A stretch of 64,000 nucleotides of DNA from Bog-473 sp963763575 (lineage in GTDB: Bacteria > Actinomycetota > Acidimicrobiia > Acidimicrobiales > RAAP-2). The position numbers and the translations under genes are program-made. The stretch is taken from positions 1-64,000 of the forward strand of contig CAVXPD010000025.1 in assembly GCA_963763575.1 (NCBI GenBank), written 5' to 3'. Positions 1-8,878 of the stretch are shown one piece after another. The notes below the pieces were generated by a model. That model saw nothing but the letters and a program-made list of their open reading frames with translations. It did no database searches and was not told where the DNA came from. Every line of letters begins with the position of its first letter. Within the stretch, counting starts at the first letter, position 1.

Positions 1-22
1 GCAAAGGTTCGTTGAAGTGGCA

Positions 23-349
23 CTAGCTCCCCTCGGACTCCTGGTCTGCGCTGCGCACGTCGGGGCGCATCCGGTCGATCGCCCCGGCGAGGGCGAGGTC
101 GAGCAGCGTGATGCCGCCCGAGTCGTGCGTCGTCAGCACGAGCCGGACCTTGTTCCAGCGGATGTCGATGTCGGGGTGGTGGTTGGCCGCCTCCGCCACC
201 GCGCCCACCGCGTTGACGAAGTCCAGCGCGGCCGCGAAGTCGTGCAGCTTGACCGTGGTGGTGAGGACGTCGCCCTCGCGCGACCAGTTGAGGTGCTGCT
301 CGTCGAGCGCGGCGTCGACGTCGGTCTCGGTCAGCACAGGCTCGCTCAC
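23..349 (-). CDS. 4a-hydroxytetrahydrobiopterin (pterin-4a-carbinolamine) dehydratase
   Basis: The 108-residue product has the usual length and motif of the PCD/DCoH family, which dehydrates 4a-hydroxytetrahydropterin in pterin cofactor recycling. The active-site region is visible: a His pair at residues 57-58 followed by PD, then His75 in TTHDSGGITLLDLALA. The GTG start overlaps the fumC stop by 4 bp (GTGA), so the two genes are probably co-transcribed and translationally coupled. No aromatic amino acid hydroxylase is seen nearby, so the pterin substrate is unknown; in some bacteria PCD proteins serve molybdopterin or other roles. The family call is secure; the physiological role is inference. 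Confidence 0.9.
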   Translation of the reverse strand: MSEPVLTETDVDAALDEQHLNWSREGDVLTTTVKLHDFAAALDFVNAVGAVAEAANHHPDIDIRWNKVRLVLTTHDSGGITLLDLALAGAIDRMRPDVRSADQESEGS

Positions 350-1734
350 GGGTGTGTCATGTCCTCGGGCCGCACCGCCGCGTCGAATTCCGCTCCGGTC
401 AGGAGGCCGAGCTCGATGGCCGCCTCACGCAGGGTGGTGTGCTCCTGGTGCGCCTTCTTCGCCACCTTCGCCGCGTTGTCGTAGCCGATGTCCGGGGTGA
501 GCGCCGTCACCAGCATCAGCGAACTCCGCAGGTGCCGCTCGATCTGCTCGTAGTCGGGCTCGAGGCCCTCGACCTCGAACTCCCGGAAGGCCCGGCAGGC
601 GTCGGTCATCAACGCGATCGACTGCATCACGTTGTAGGCGATCACGGGTTTGGTGACGTTGAGCTCCAGGTTGCCCCGGCTCCCGCCGGTCATGACCGCG
701 ACGTCGTTCCCCATGACCTGGATCCCGACCATGATCATGGCCTCGCTCTGGGTCGGATTCACCTTGCCCGGCATGATGGACGACCCGGGCTCGTTCTCCG
801 GGAGGCGCAGCTCGCCTAGGCCGCTGCGGGGACCCGAGCCCAGCCAGCGCAGGTCGTCGGCGATCTTCATCAGCGACACGGCGAGCGTGCGCAGCGCGCC
901 GTGCGTGAACACCACCGCGTCGTGCGCCGCCAGGGCGGCGAACTTGTTCGGCGCCGTGACGAACGGGAGCCCGGTCACGTCCGCGATGGCCTTCGCCACC
1001 CGGTCGCCGAATTCCGGGTGGGTGTTGAGCCCCGTCCCCACGGCCGTGCCGCCCAACGCCAGCTCGTAGAGCCCGGGCAGGGTCAGCTCGATCCGCTCGA
1101 TGTCCGCCGTCAGCTGCGCGACGTACCCGGAGAACTCCTGGCCGAGCGTGAGCGGCACGGCGTCCATGAGGTGGGTGCGCCCGATCTTCGTGACGTCGGC
1201 GAAGTCCACCTCCTTGACGTGCAGAGCGTCGCGCAGCGCCGCCACGGAGGGAAGAAGCCGGTGCACGATCTCCTCGACCGCCGCGATGTGCATTGCCGTG
1301 GGGAAGGTGTCGTTCGACGACTGCGACATGTTGACGTGGTCGTTGGGATGGATCGGGTCCTTCGATCCCATTACCCCGCCCGCGAGCTCGATGGCGCGGT
1401 TCGAGATGACTTCGTTGGCGTTCATGTTGGTCTGGGTGCCACTGCCCGTCTGCCAGATCCGCAACGGGAACTGGTCGTCGAGCGCACCCTTCACCACCTC
1501 GGCGGCCGCCTGTTCGATGAGGCTGGCCCGCCGCTCGTCGAGCTTGCCCAGGTCCCGGTTCACCGAAGCCGACGCGCCCTTGAGAAGGCCAAAGGCCCTG
1601 ATCAACGGCTTGGGCATCGTCTCGCCGCCGATGTCGAAGTGGTGCAGCGAGCGCTGGGTCTGTGCTCCCCAGTAGCGATCGGCGGGGACCTCGATCTCCC
1701 CCATGCTGTCGCTTTCCATCCGTGTCTTCGTCAC
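346..1734 (-). CDS. fumC: Class II fumarate hydratase
   Basis: Cytosolic TCA-cycle enzyme interconverting fumarate and L-malate. The 462-residue length fits class II (iron-independent) fumarases. The fumarase/aspartase signature GSSIMPGKVN lies at residues 317-326, the GRTHLMDA substrate segment at about 185-192, and GSGTQTNMNANEV near 97-109. The GTG start at 1734 gives MTKTRMESDSMGEIEVPADR, which matches the normal start of the family. The PCD gene follows with a 4-bp overlap. Aspartase and adenylosuccinate lyase share the fold, but the N-terminal motif and full-length pattern favour fumarase. Confidence 0.97.
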   Translation of the reverse strand: MTKTRMESDSMGEIEVPADRYWGAQTQRSLHHFDIGGETMPKPLIRAFGLLKGASASVNRDLGKLDERRASLIEQAAAEVVKGALDDQFPLRIWQTGSGTQTNMNANEVISNRAIELAGGVMGSKDPIHPNDHVNMSQSSNDTFPTAMHIAAVEEIVHRLLPSVAALRDALHVKEVDFADVTKIGRTHLMDAVPLTLGQEFSGYVAQLTADIERIELTLPGLYELALGGTAVGTGLNTHPEFGDRVAKAIADVTGLPFVTAPNKFAALAAHDAVVFTHGALRTLAVSLMKIADDLRWLGSGPRSGLGELRLPENEPGSSIMPGKVNPTQSEAMIMVGIQVMGNDVAVMTGGSRGNLELNVTKPVIAYNVMQSIALMTDACRAFREFEVEGLEPDYEQIERHLRSSLMLVTALTPDIGYDNAAKVAKKAHQEHTTLREAAIELGLLTGAEFDAAVRPEDMTHP

Positions 1735-1743
1735 GGCGTCAGC

Positions 1744-3892
1744 TTAGGACGGGTGGTCGTCGGGGCACGCTCCGGGCGGGTCGTTGAAGTTGGGGTCCGA
1801 GACCCACGATCCCTGGGACCAGTCGGCACTGGCCGGGCTCAGCTTGAAGACCTCGGTCATGTCGGCCAGCAGGGCCGCCGCGTAGCGCGCGCTGCCCTCG
1901 GGGCATAGGTGCACCTTGTCCAGTTTGCGCACCCGGATCCACTCGCTGGCCGGTGCGCGTGGATGGCCCTCCGGCGGCAGCCACGCCGAGAACTTGCCGT
2001 CGAGCAGGACCGAGCTCGCCAGCGGGAAGTACATGACGCGGCCCGGGAAGACCTTGGACATGCTCTCGGCGATGCGGTTCCACGCCACCACTCCGTCCCG
2101 GCGCTCCTTGTTGTAGCTGGCCTGCACGGCCGGCGTGGCGGCGGGGATGACGCCCGACTGGGGGAACTCCGTGAAGATCACCCCCTCGACGCCGTCGCCC
2201 GGCGCCAGCATCGTGGCCACGGCACTCTCCAGGAGCTGCGAGTACTGCGCCGGCTGGTGCAGCGCGTTCGGTGTCGTCGGCCCGTACTGGTCCCAGCTCC
2301 ACGAGGCGACGATCAGCTGGGGGTGGTTCTGCCGAATGAGCGAGGGCAGGGACGTGCGCCAATTCGTCGCCGTGGTGAGGCCGAAGCCGTCGATGGTGTT
2401 GGTCGACACCACGGCGTCGCCGGTCGACTGCGAGGGCCGCCGTGATCCCGAAGGAGGCGTCGTGCATCACCGAGTCGCCGAGTGCCATCACCCGCAACGG
2501 CTCGGCCGGCGAGGGCGCCTGCGAGAGCACGATGGGCTTCTGCCCCTCGAAGCCGCCGGCGCCGGGCACCGACGCCGCCTGCTCCACCGGCAGGCGCGTC
2601 GTGCGCACGACGACGGCCGGGTCGGCGACGGCGGGGAAGGTGGCCACGACGATCAGCACGGCGGTGAGCACCCCGGCGAGCGGAGCGCCCAGGTACCGCA
2701 CCCACCCGTGCAACCGGGCCAGGCGGATCGGGCGCTCCACCCAGTAGTAGCTCGCCGTCGACAGGGCGACGGTCACCACGATCCGCAGCAGGTCCAACGG
2801 CCACGTCGACAGGCCCGTCCGCGACCCGTTGAGATAGACGATCACCGGCCAGTGCCACAGGTAGATGCCATAGGAGATCGTGCCGATGAAGTGCAGCGGC
2901 CCCCAGGCCAGGCCTCGGGCGAACCTCCCGGGCTCGGTGAGCCGCGCGTCGGCCACGACCAGACCCGCCAGCACCGCGCACAACAGGAACCCGCCCTCGA
3001 ACATGAAGTTCGTCGGCAGGCCGCCCTCGGTGCCCGCGGTGATCCAAAAGACCAAGAGCACCACTCCGGCCGCCGGGCCGACGACGTGCAGCGTCCGGCG
3101 CGCCCGCGGGTTGGGCTGGGGCCGCGCCGCCGCGACGAAGGCGATGGTGGCGCCGGCCATGAGGTCGAAGAGCCGGGTGTCGGTGCCGTAGTAGACACGC
3201 GTGGGATCCCCACCCGGCGTGAAGAGCACCGCCATCAAGATGCTCGAGAGCACCCCCAATCCGACCGTCAGCGCCGCGCCGGCCCCGCGCCACGAGCGCC
3301 GCCCGTAGTGCAACAGCGCCAGCAGGACCAAGGGCCACACCAGGTAGAACTGCTCCTCGATCGCCAATGACCACGTGTGCTGCAGCGGCGACGGCGACGA
3401 GAACTGCGCGAAGTACGACTGGTGGGCGAAGATCGAGTGCCAGTTGTTGACGTAGAGCAGCGTCGAGATGGCGTCACCCCGCAACCCCGACAGGTCCACC
3501 AGCCCGTTGGCCCCCGGCCCGCCCCATCGCCCGTTCACCACCAGGTACAGCGCCAGCGCCGCCACGACCAAGAACAGCGCCGGCAGCAGCCGCCTCGCCC
3601 GCCGCCCCCAGAACGCCGCCAGGTCGATGCGCCCGCTCCCGGTCCACTCCTCGAGCAACAGCGTCGTGATGAGGAACCCCGACAGCACGAAGAACAGGTC
3701 CACCCCCAGGTACCCGCCCTTCGCCCAACCGAGCTGCAGGTGGTAGGCCACCACCCCGATCACCGCCGCCCCCCGCAACCCGTTGAGCGCCGGCAGATGC
3801 CGCCCCGTGACGGCCAGCTCGCCCGTCCCCACTCGCTCCGCTCGTCGCCGTGCCGCCCGCCCCTCGACCAGCGCGGTCTCGGTGTCGGTCAC
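1744..3892 (-). CDS. OafA/YrhL-type membrane acyltransferase with C-terminal SGNH domain, frameshifted
   Basis: An integral membrane acyltransferase-3 domain (about 10 hydrophobic segments; N-terminal LPALNGLRGAAVIGVVAYHL block with the catalytic-type His) is followed by an extracytoplasmic SGNH hydrolase-like domain. Such proteins O-acetylate cell-surface glycans. SGNH block I (GDSVMHDA) is in the upstream frame, while the rest of the domain, including the C-terminal DKVHL (DxxH) motif, is in another frame. One extra base near 2431 explains this; removing it joins ITAAL to QSTGDAVVSTNT and gives about 716 residues. The GTG start at 3892 overlaps the upstream gene by 4 bp (GTGA), preferred over the ATG at 3910. 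It may be a real pseudogene or a sequencing error. Confidence 0.85.
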
Positions 3893-4521
3893 ACCCGCTC
3901 CAGCCGGCACACCGCGTCGTCTCCCCCGTCCGCGCCCAGCACGACGAGGTCGGCCGACGCCGCCGCTCCGCCGGCCTCGTCCCGGGCGCCGGACCCCCGT
4001 AGGTCCACGGCGATCAACGGGCTCGCGTCACCGGCCGGCCTCGGCCGGTTCACCGCGCCCGGAACCGGGTAGACGGGCCCTTCGCTGGTCGCCGTCCCCT
4101 CGCGCCACATGGCGCGGCACAGCGAGATGGCCTCCTCCAGCCCTTCTCCGAACGGCGGCCCGATGCACAAGATCGTCCGCCCCCCGCACACCAGGTCCAG
4201 GCTCGTGGCTTCGCGCGCCAGCACGGCGGGGTGTCGCGCTTGCTCCGTTCCCGCCGACAACGTGACCCGTGCCCCGAGCCACAGCCCGGGCACGACGTCG
4301 CTCAGGCCCGCCAGCAGGACGAAGGGATCGCCCAGTGGGCCCCGCCCCAGGAGGACCGCATGCATTCCCTCCTGCTCCGCCCGGATTGCGTCGACCCGCA
4401 GCTCAGGCACCTCTTCGGCCTCGAGAAAGCGTCCGTCCACGGCCAGGCAGGTTACGGCCGCGGCGCCCCTCCCCGAAGTCGTCCCAGATCTCCCTTGCCC
4501 CGTCCCTAGATCCGCTCCCAC
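3889..4521 (-). CDS. Short luciferase-like (LLM) monooxygenase-related protein
   Basis: A 210-residue protein with a recognisable bacterial luciferase-like stretch: GDPFVLLAGLSDVVPGLWLGARVTL, then HPAVLAREATSLDLVCGGRT and a PLIAV segment, as in F420- or FMN-dependent monooxygenases. Usual family members are about 300-350 residues with a complete TIM barrel. Here the first strands are abbreviated and the C-terminal third is missing or degenerate, so catalytic activity is doubtful. It sits tightly between dprA (16-bp overlap) and the acyltransferase (4-bp overlap), so it is kept in frame within an operon. Function unknown; family assignment moderate. Confidence 0.6.
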   Translation of the reverse strand: MGADLGTGQGRSGTTSGRGAAAVTCLAVDGRFLEAEEVPELRVDAIRAEQEGMHAVLLGRGPLGDPFVLLAGLSDVVPGLWLGARVTLSAGTEQARHPAVLAREATSLDLVCGGRTILCIGPPFGEGLEEAISLCRAMWREGTATSEGPVYPVPGAVNRPRPAGDASPLIAVDLRGSGARDEAGGAAASADLVVLGADGGDDAVCRLERV

Positions 4522-5579
4522 CAGCCGCCGATGTCACGGGCGAGGCCGGCCTGAGCGAGACGCTCCAGACCGCCGCAAAGGGCAGCGAAATCGAGCCCGG
4601 TCGTACGGGCCAGCTCGTCCAGCGAGACGGGATCCGGCGAGAGGGCCTCGTAGAGCGCCTGCTCGCCCGCGGGCACGGGTCCTGCCGACTTCCCGCGTGC
4701 CTTCTCGTCTGCTGGAGGCAGCACGTCCGCGCCCCGCAGCGACAGTGACACCAAGATGTCGGCCGTCGAGCACACGGGGAAGGCGCCTTCCGACAGCAGC
4801 GCATTCGTCCCCTCGGACGTCGCGCTGCGGATGGAGCCGGGCACGGCGCCCACCGGGATCTGATGGTCGAGCGCCCAATCGACCGTGTGCCGGGAGCCTC
4901 CGCCGTGGCGGCTCTCGACCACGACGACCACGTCGCTCAGCGCCGCCAGCAACCGATTGCGCACAGGGAACCGCCACTTCTCCGTCCTCACGCCCGCGGG
5001 TGATTCCGAGACGATGACGCCGTGCTCCACCACCCGCTCCCACAGACGGGCGTGGCGACGGGGGTACGGCGCGTCGACGCCGCCGGCCACGACGCCGATC
5101 GGAGGTGCTCCCGCTCCGCACGCGCCCTCGTGGGCGGCGCCGTCGATACCGAGAGCCAAGCCGGAGACGACACTGACGCCCGCCGCCGACAGGTCGGCGG
5201 CGAACTGGGCCGCCACCCCGATGCCGTACCGGGTCGGCGTGCGCGTGCCGACGATGGCCGCGGTCGGCTTGTCCCCGAGTGCGACCGGATCACCGCGGCA
5301 GAAGAGCACGGCTGGTGCGAGCGGCACATCTCTGAGTCTCTTCGGATACCACGCGTGAGTGGGAACCAGGATGGTGATCCCGAGGTCGCAGTGCCGGCGC
5401 CACTGCCGAACCAGAAATCCACGCGCCTCGTTCGTGGCACCCGTGAACTGGGCCCACGCCACAGGAGGAGGGTCTGCCTCCAGCATCTCGCGCAGGGTGG
5501 CAGGGCCCACATCGGGCAGCATCGCCAACGCGAGGGCGTAGGCCTCGTCGGGCAGCTCCTCATTGACGTACTCGCTCAC
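4506..5579 (-). CDS. dprA: DNA-processing protein DprA
   Basis: DprA loads RecA onto incoming single-stranded DNA during natural transformation and is widely conserved also in bacteria not known to be competent. The 357-residue protein has an N-terminal helical region (1-70), the Rossmann-type DprA fold with IVGTRTPTRYG at about 109-119 and SGLALGIDGAAH at 139-150, the GGVDAPYP segment, and a C-terminal winged-helix-like domain (PVSLDELARTTGLD onward). The GTG start at 5579 overlaps the comM stop by 4 bp, making a comM-dprA transcription unit; an upstream start would overlap comM much more. Confidence 0.96.
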   Translation of the reverse strand: MSEYVNEELPDEAYALALAMLPDVGPATLREMLEADPPPVAWAQFTGATNEARGFLVRQWRRHCDLGITILVPTHAWYPKRLRDVPLAPAVLFCRGDPVALGDKPTAAIVGTRTPTRYGIGVAAQFAADLSAAGVSVVSGLALGIDGAAHEGACGAGAPPIGVVAGGVDAPYPRRHARLWERVVEHGVIVSESPAGVRTEKWRFPVRNRLLAALSDVVVVVESRHGGGSRHTVDWALDHQIPVGAVPGSIRSATSEGTNALLSEGAFPVCSTADILVSLSLRGADVLPPADEKARGKSAGPVPAGEQALYEALSPDPVSLDELARTTGLDFAALCGGLERLAQAGLARDIGGWWERI

Positions 5580-7042
5580 GCGACCACCACCGATCGCCCG
5601 GCCCGGAGAGAGAGCGCCTCGCAAACGTGTGCATGCGTGACGACGTCTTCACCGGCAAGGTCGGCAACCGTTTGCGCCACACCGGTGACCTTCTTCAGAC
5701 CCCGGGCACTGAGCGCACCTTCGCGGAGCTTGAGGGCGAGCACGTCGTTCGCCTCGGTCGTGAGGACCGCCTCCCGTGCCCCGCGCGCAGCGGAGCGCTC
5801 TCGTGCCGCGGTCACGCGAACAGCGACGTCTGCGGAAGACTCGCCTGGGACCCCGGATATCAAATCGTCGGCGGTAGGCCGGGTCACCGGCACCACGAGG
5901 TCGAACCGGTCGAGAAACGGAGCCGAGATGCGTCGTCGATACCGCGCCCGCACGACCACGGAGCACGAGCACGCGCCCTCGTAGACGCCTTCACCGCAGG
6001 GACAGGGGTTCATGGCGGCCACGAGCAGAAACGAGGCCGGAAATTCCACGCTCGCGGCGGCACGATTGACCCGGATGACGCCTTCCTCCAGCGGTTGGCG
6101 CAACGATTCGAGTGCTGCCACGGGGAACTCGCCGAGCTCGTCCAGAAAGAGCACCCCGTGAGCGGCCAGGCTGGCCTCGCCGGGACGCGGGGATGCCCTC
6201 CCGCCGCCGACGAGGGAGATGATCGTCGCCTGGTGGTGAGGAGCGCGGAAGGGCGGTCGCTCGAGCAAGGCACCTGGGGGCAGAGACATTCCCGCACTCG
6301 AGTAGACGCGTGACACGGTCATGGCCTCTTGCTTCGTGAGTGGTGGGAGCAAGCCGGGTAGACGCTCTGCCAACATGGTCTTGCCCGAGCCGGGCGGCCC
6401 GATCAGGAGCAGGTGATGCCGTCCGGCGGCTGCGACTTCAAGCGCGCGTCGGCCCACCAACTGACCTCGGACATCAGCGAGATCGGGTCCGGGCGCGACC
6501 GCCTCGGGCGCGTCGGCTTTCGGGATGGTGGGCCATGGGGCCAGTCGACGCAGGACGGTTACCAGCTCGGCCAGGGTGGCGGCACCATGGACACCGTCTT
6601 CTCGCACGAGGGCCGCCTCGCCGACATCGCACAGTGGGACGACCAATTCCTTGGCTGTGCTGGCGTCGGCCAGGGCGATCATGCCGGGCACGTGGCGCAG
6701 CGAGCCATTCAGCCCGAGCTCACCGCAGAAGCCCAGGCCCTCCGTGCAATCGGGGGGAAGGTCTCCGGTCGCCACGAGCAGCCCGACGGCGATGGGCAGG
6801 TCGAGTCCGGCTCCACCTTTCCGAACGCCCGAAGGTGCAAGGTTCACGACCGCTCTCCGGAGCGGCCAGGAGAAGCCGCTGGACAACAGGGCGGCACGGA
6901 CCCGGTCCCGGGCCTCGCGTACGGAGGCGTCGGGAAGTCCAACGATGGTGAATCCAGGGAGGCCGTGGGAAATGTGGACCTCGACGGAGACCGCGGTTCC
7001 CACGGCTCCGTTCAGCGTGGCGGAAGCGACAGATGTCTGCAC
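5576..7042 (-). CDS. comM: YifB/ComM family Mg-chelatase-like AAA+ helicase
   Basis: ComM is a hexameric AAA+ helicase that promotes branch migration during natural transformation. Seen in the 488-residue product: the N-terminal ChlI-like domain (VEVHISHGLPGFTIVGLPD), Walker A GPPGSGKT at about 215-222, Walker B VLFLDE at about 297-302, and a C-terminal Mg-chelatase-like domain. I chose the GTG at 7042 because VQTSVASATLNGAV aligns with the normal family N-terminus; an in-frame ATG at 7096 would add 18 atypical residues. The 9-mer GAACGGTCG (read on +) lies 7 bp upstream of this start. A decayed copy of its 5' end is at 8578-8794. Confidence 0.94.
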   Translation of the reverse strand: MQTSVASATLNGAVGTAVSVEVHISHGLPGFTIVGLPDASVREARDRVRAALLSSGFSWPLRRAVVNLAPSGVRKGGAGLDLPIAVGLLVATGDLPPDCTEGLGFCGELGLNGSLRHVPGMIALADASTAKELVVPLCDVGEAALVREDGVHGAATLAELVTVLRRLAPWPTIPKADAPEAVAPGPDLADVRGQLVGRRALEVAAAGRHHLLLIGPPGSGKTMLAERLPGLLPPLTKQEAMTVSRVYSSAGMSLPPGALLERPPFRAPHHQATIISLVGGGRASPRPGEASLAAHGVLFLDELGEFPVAALESLRQPLEEGVIRVNRAAASVEFPASFLLVAAMNPCPCGEGVYEGACSCSVVVRARYRRRISAPFLDRFDLVVPVTRPTADDLISGVPGESSADVAVRVTAARERSAARGAREAVLTTEANDVLALKLREGALSARGLKKVTGVAQTVADLAGEDVVTHAHVCEALSLRAGRSVVVA

Positions 7043-7049
7043 AGCGAAT

Positions 7050-7058
7050 GAACGGTCG
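7050..7058 (-). promoter_or_regulatory. CGACCGTTC motif upstream of comM
   Basis: On the minus strand CGACCGTTC ends 7 bp before the comM GTG start. The same 9-mer, in the same orientation, ends 6 bp before the yraN start, and recurs in the decayed comM copy (8780-8788) and at one edge of intergenic repeats A, B and C. The position would fit a leaderless -10-like element or an operator, but no matching -35 is consistent between copies. Function is inference. Confidence 0.3.
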
Positions 7059-7148
7059 GCGGAGGTTCTCGTTCGCCCGGAAATGAATACCGCCATCGGG
7101 CCGGGTTCGACCCGAGTCGGACAGATATGTCTCTCGACTAGTCGGCGC

Positions 7149-7745
7149 TTAGCCGAACAGGATCTGAGAGAACTCCGTAACCGTGTCGGTTCGTGCCCAG
7201 TCTCGTTGAAGCTCACAGATCAACTGGACCCAGCTCACAGGTTGCGCTCCTGCCTGCCTGACCCGGTCAAGCGCTGCTCGGTGAGCCTCGACCGATGTGC
7301 CGCCCACGGCGTCCACCACGGGATATATCTCGTAGCCTTCATGCATCGCGTCGAGCGTTGGGAAGGTGAGGCAGGCTTCGGTCCAGAGCGCCGTCATCAC
7401 CAACTTCTTGCGGCCGGTTGCTGTGACTGCCCCACGGAACTCAACATCCTCCCACGCATTGATCGTCGTTCGGTCAAACGACTCAACGTGTGGCAACACT
7501 GTTTCGAGCTCGGGAATTGTCGGTTTGTTCCGCCCGCTCGTCACGTTGACCGTCGACAAGACGATGGGCACTTTGTACAGCACAGCCGTCTTGGCGACCC
7601 TCACGATGTGGTCGACAAGCTCGGCGCGATCCATCGAGCGGATCGAGTTGACCTGGGTTGGTTGATAGTCGATGATCACCAACGCGCAGTTCGCGGGTGT
7701 AAGAAGATTGTCCGTCAGCGGGTTGCGGATCGGCTCGCTCGTCAT
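7149..7745 (-). CDS. Isochorismatase-family cysteine hydrolase (YcaC-like)
   Basis: The 198-residue protein has the isochorismatase-like hydrolase fold: ALVIIDYQP near residues 21-29 carries the catalytic Asp, and MTALWTEACLTFPTLDAM carries the presumed nucleophilic Cys with its VTExC-like context, closest to the YcaC subgroup. YVVDAVGGTS-like residues (YPVVDAVGGTS) follow. Substrate cannot be told; relatives act on amides or related small molecules. It stands alone between comM and an uncharacterised gene, in DNA visibly less GC-rich than the flanking core genes, which suggests an accessory origin. Confidence 0.85.
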   Translation of the reverse strand: MTSEPIRNPLTDNLLTPANCALVIIDYQPTQVNSIRSMDRAELVDHIVRVAKTAVLYKVPIVLSTVNVTSGRNKPTIPELETVLPHVESFDRTTINAWEDVEFRGAVTATGRKKLVMTALWTEACLTFPTLDAMHEGYEIYPVVDAVGGTSVEAHRAALDRVRQAGAQPVSWVQLICELQRDWARTDTVTEFSQILFG

Positions 7746-7933
7746 TGATTCGTCCCCACGGCCATCGGTTTCAATCAGGCGGCCTCTCTCGTCGACAGGT
7801 TTACAGGAGGAAGGTCCCTCGTGAGTCCTCGCTTTGCCACGGGGACCCTGAACGACACCAAGTGCGTTGGCCTGATCGCCGGGCCTGGGTCATTGGCAGC
7901 GGGTGTCTCCGTGGTTCGGTCAGTTGATCACCC

Positions 7934-8347
7934 TTAACTGCCGAGGGCCTCCCGTAGCTCGCTGGCGATCTCGTCGACCGAGGCATCGAGTGAGCGCTTT
8001 ACGACTTTGGCAGTTCCCTTGATCGCCTCGTCGATTGCCTTTTCGATCGTCGGCTCCCCGACCACGATCAACCCTGCCTCGTCGGAGCTCAGCTCCTGAG
8101 CCGCGTCTTTGAGCTCCTTGCGAGGAAGCTTTCCGCCCCCGAAAGCCTCGGGGATGATCTCGATGCTCGGCCGATTCTTCCGCTTCGCGATATGAGGTTT
8201 GCCGCTCTTCTTGTCGATGACAGCTGCGTCGTATTTTCCGATCAACTTGTCCTTGTGCAGCTGCTCGATCGCGTCGAGGTCGGCCAGTGCGTCGGCGGTG
8301 CTGGAGTACACCGCCGTGTAAAGGGTGAGATTCTGATCGTCGGCCAT
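7934..8347 (-). CDS. Small uncharacterised protein, DUF1269/DUF6325-like
   Basis: A 137-residue soluble protein. The N-terminal half (LYTAVYSSTADALADLDAIE, then a Lys-rich KLIGKYDAAVIDKKSGKPHI segment) resembles proteins annotated DUF1269 or DUF6325 in actinobacteria; the C-terminal half is helical and charged (KAIDEAIKGTAKVVKRSLDA). The ATG at 8347 is preceded by a GGAGG-like sequence (minus strand) about 7 bp away, supporting the start. No catalytic motif is apparent. Some relatives are linked to stress responses, but nothing here shows a role. Confidence 0.7.
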   Translation of the reverse strand: MADDQNLTLYTAVYSSTADALADLDAIEQLHKDKLIGKYDAAVIDKKSGKPHIAKRKNRPSIEIIPEAFGGGKLPRKELKDAAQELSSDEAGLIVVGEPTIEKAIDEAIKGTAKVVKRSLDASVDEIASELREALGS

Positions 8348-8577
8348 GAAGCCTCCTTCGTCTCAAGTTGCGTGGAGCATGATCCCAGCATGCAGAACGG
8401 AAGGGATGCCCGCAACCAGAAATTCGAGATTCCTGGGCAGGGCACAGGCAGATCAAATGACGATCTCTCACACTTTCCGCCAGCGCACGAGAGGTGCCCC
8501 TCTCTCCCCGGTTGGATGAGTCCGGCCACCATTCTCCCTGGTAGCGACTTGGCTACCAATCTGCCGTGTGGAGGGCG

Positions 8578-8794
8578 CAGGGTTCACGACCGCTCCCCGG
8601 AGCGGCCAGGCGAAGCCGCTGGACGGCACGGACCCGGTCCCGGGCCTTGAATGCGAGCGTCGGGGAGTCGCACGATGGTGAATCCAGGGAGGCCGTGGGA
8701 GATGTGGACCTCGACCGCGACCGCGGTTCCCACGGCTCCGTTGAGCGTGGCGAAATCGATGGAAGTCTGCACGGCGAATGAACGGTCGGCGGCT
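8578..8794 (-). pseudogene. Decayed partial duplicate of the comM 5' end
   Basis: This stretch is closely similar to 6836-7064, the first part of comM plus about 20 bp upstream. One frame reads DRSFAVQTSIDFATLNGAVG and then SHGLPGFTIVRLPDA; after a small deletion near 8630 a second frame continues SSGFAWPLRGAVVNPAPS, matching comM. The internal deletion destroys the reading frame, and similarity stops abruptly at both ends. It is therefore a truncated, inactive copy and not a gene. The upstream 9-mer (8780-8788) is preserved. Confidence 0.9.
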
Positions 8795-8878
8795 CCTGAA
8801 GTTGGATAATCGCGGAGCTTGCGTGCGGTCGCTCGACGTGGCGCGCGAATTGGCCCCAGGCTCTGCAAAGCTCGACTC

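Noticed and set aside
7050..7058. LexA/SOS box reading of the CGACCGTTC motif
   Set aside because: The known actinobacterial SOS box is a GAAC-N4-GTTC-type palindrome; this motif is not palindromic.
7050..7100. ECF-sigma promoter before comM (GAAC, 16 bp, CGTT)
   Set aside because: The spacing fits at comM only; yraN, the comM duplicate and the repeats lack the -35 part at that distance.
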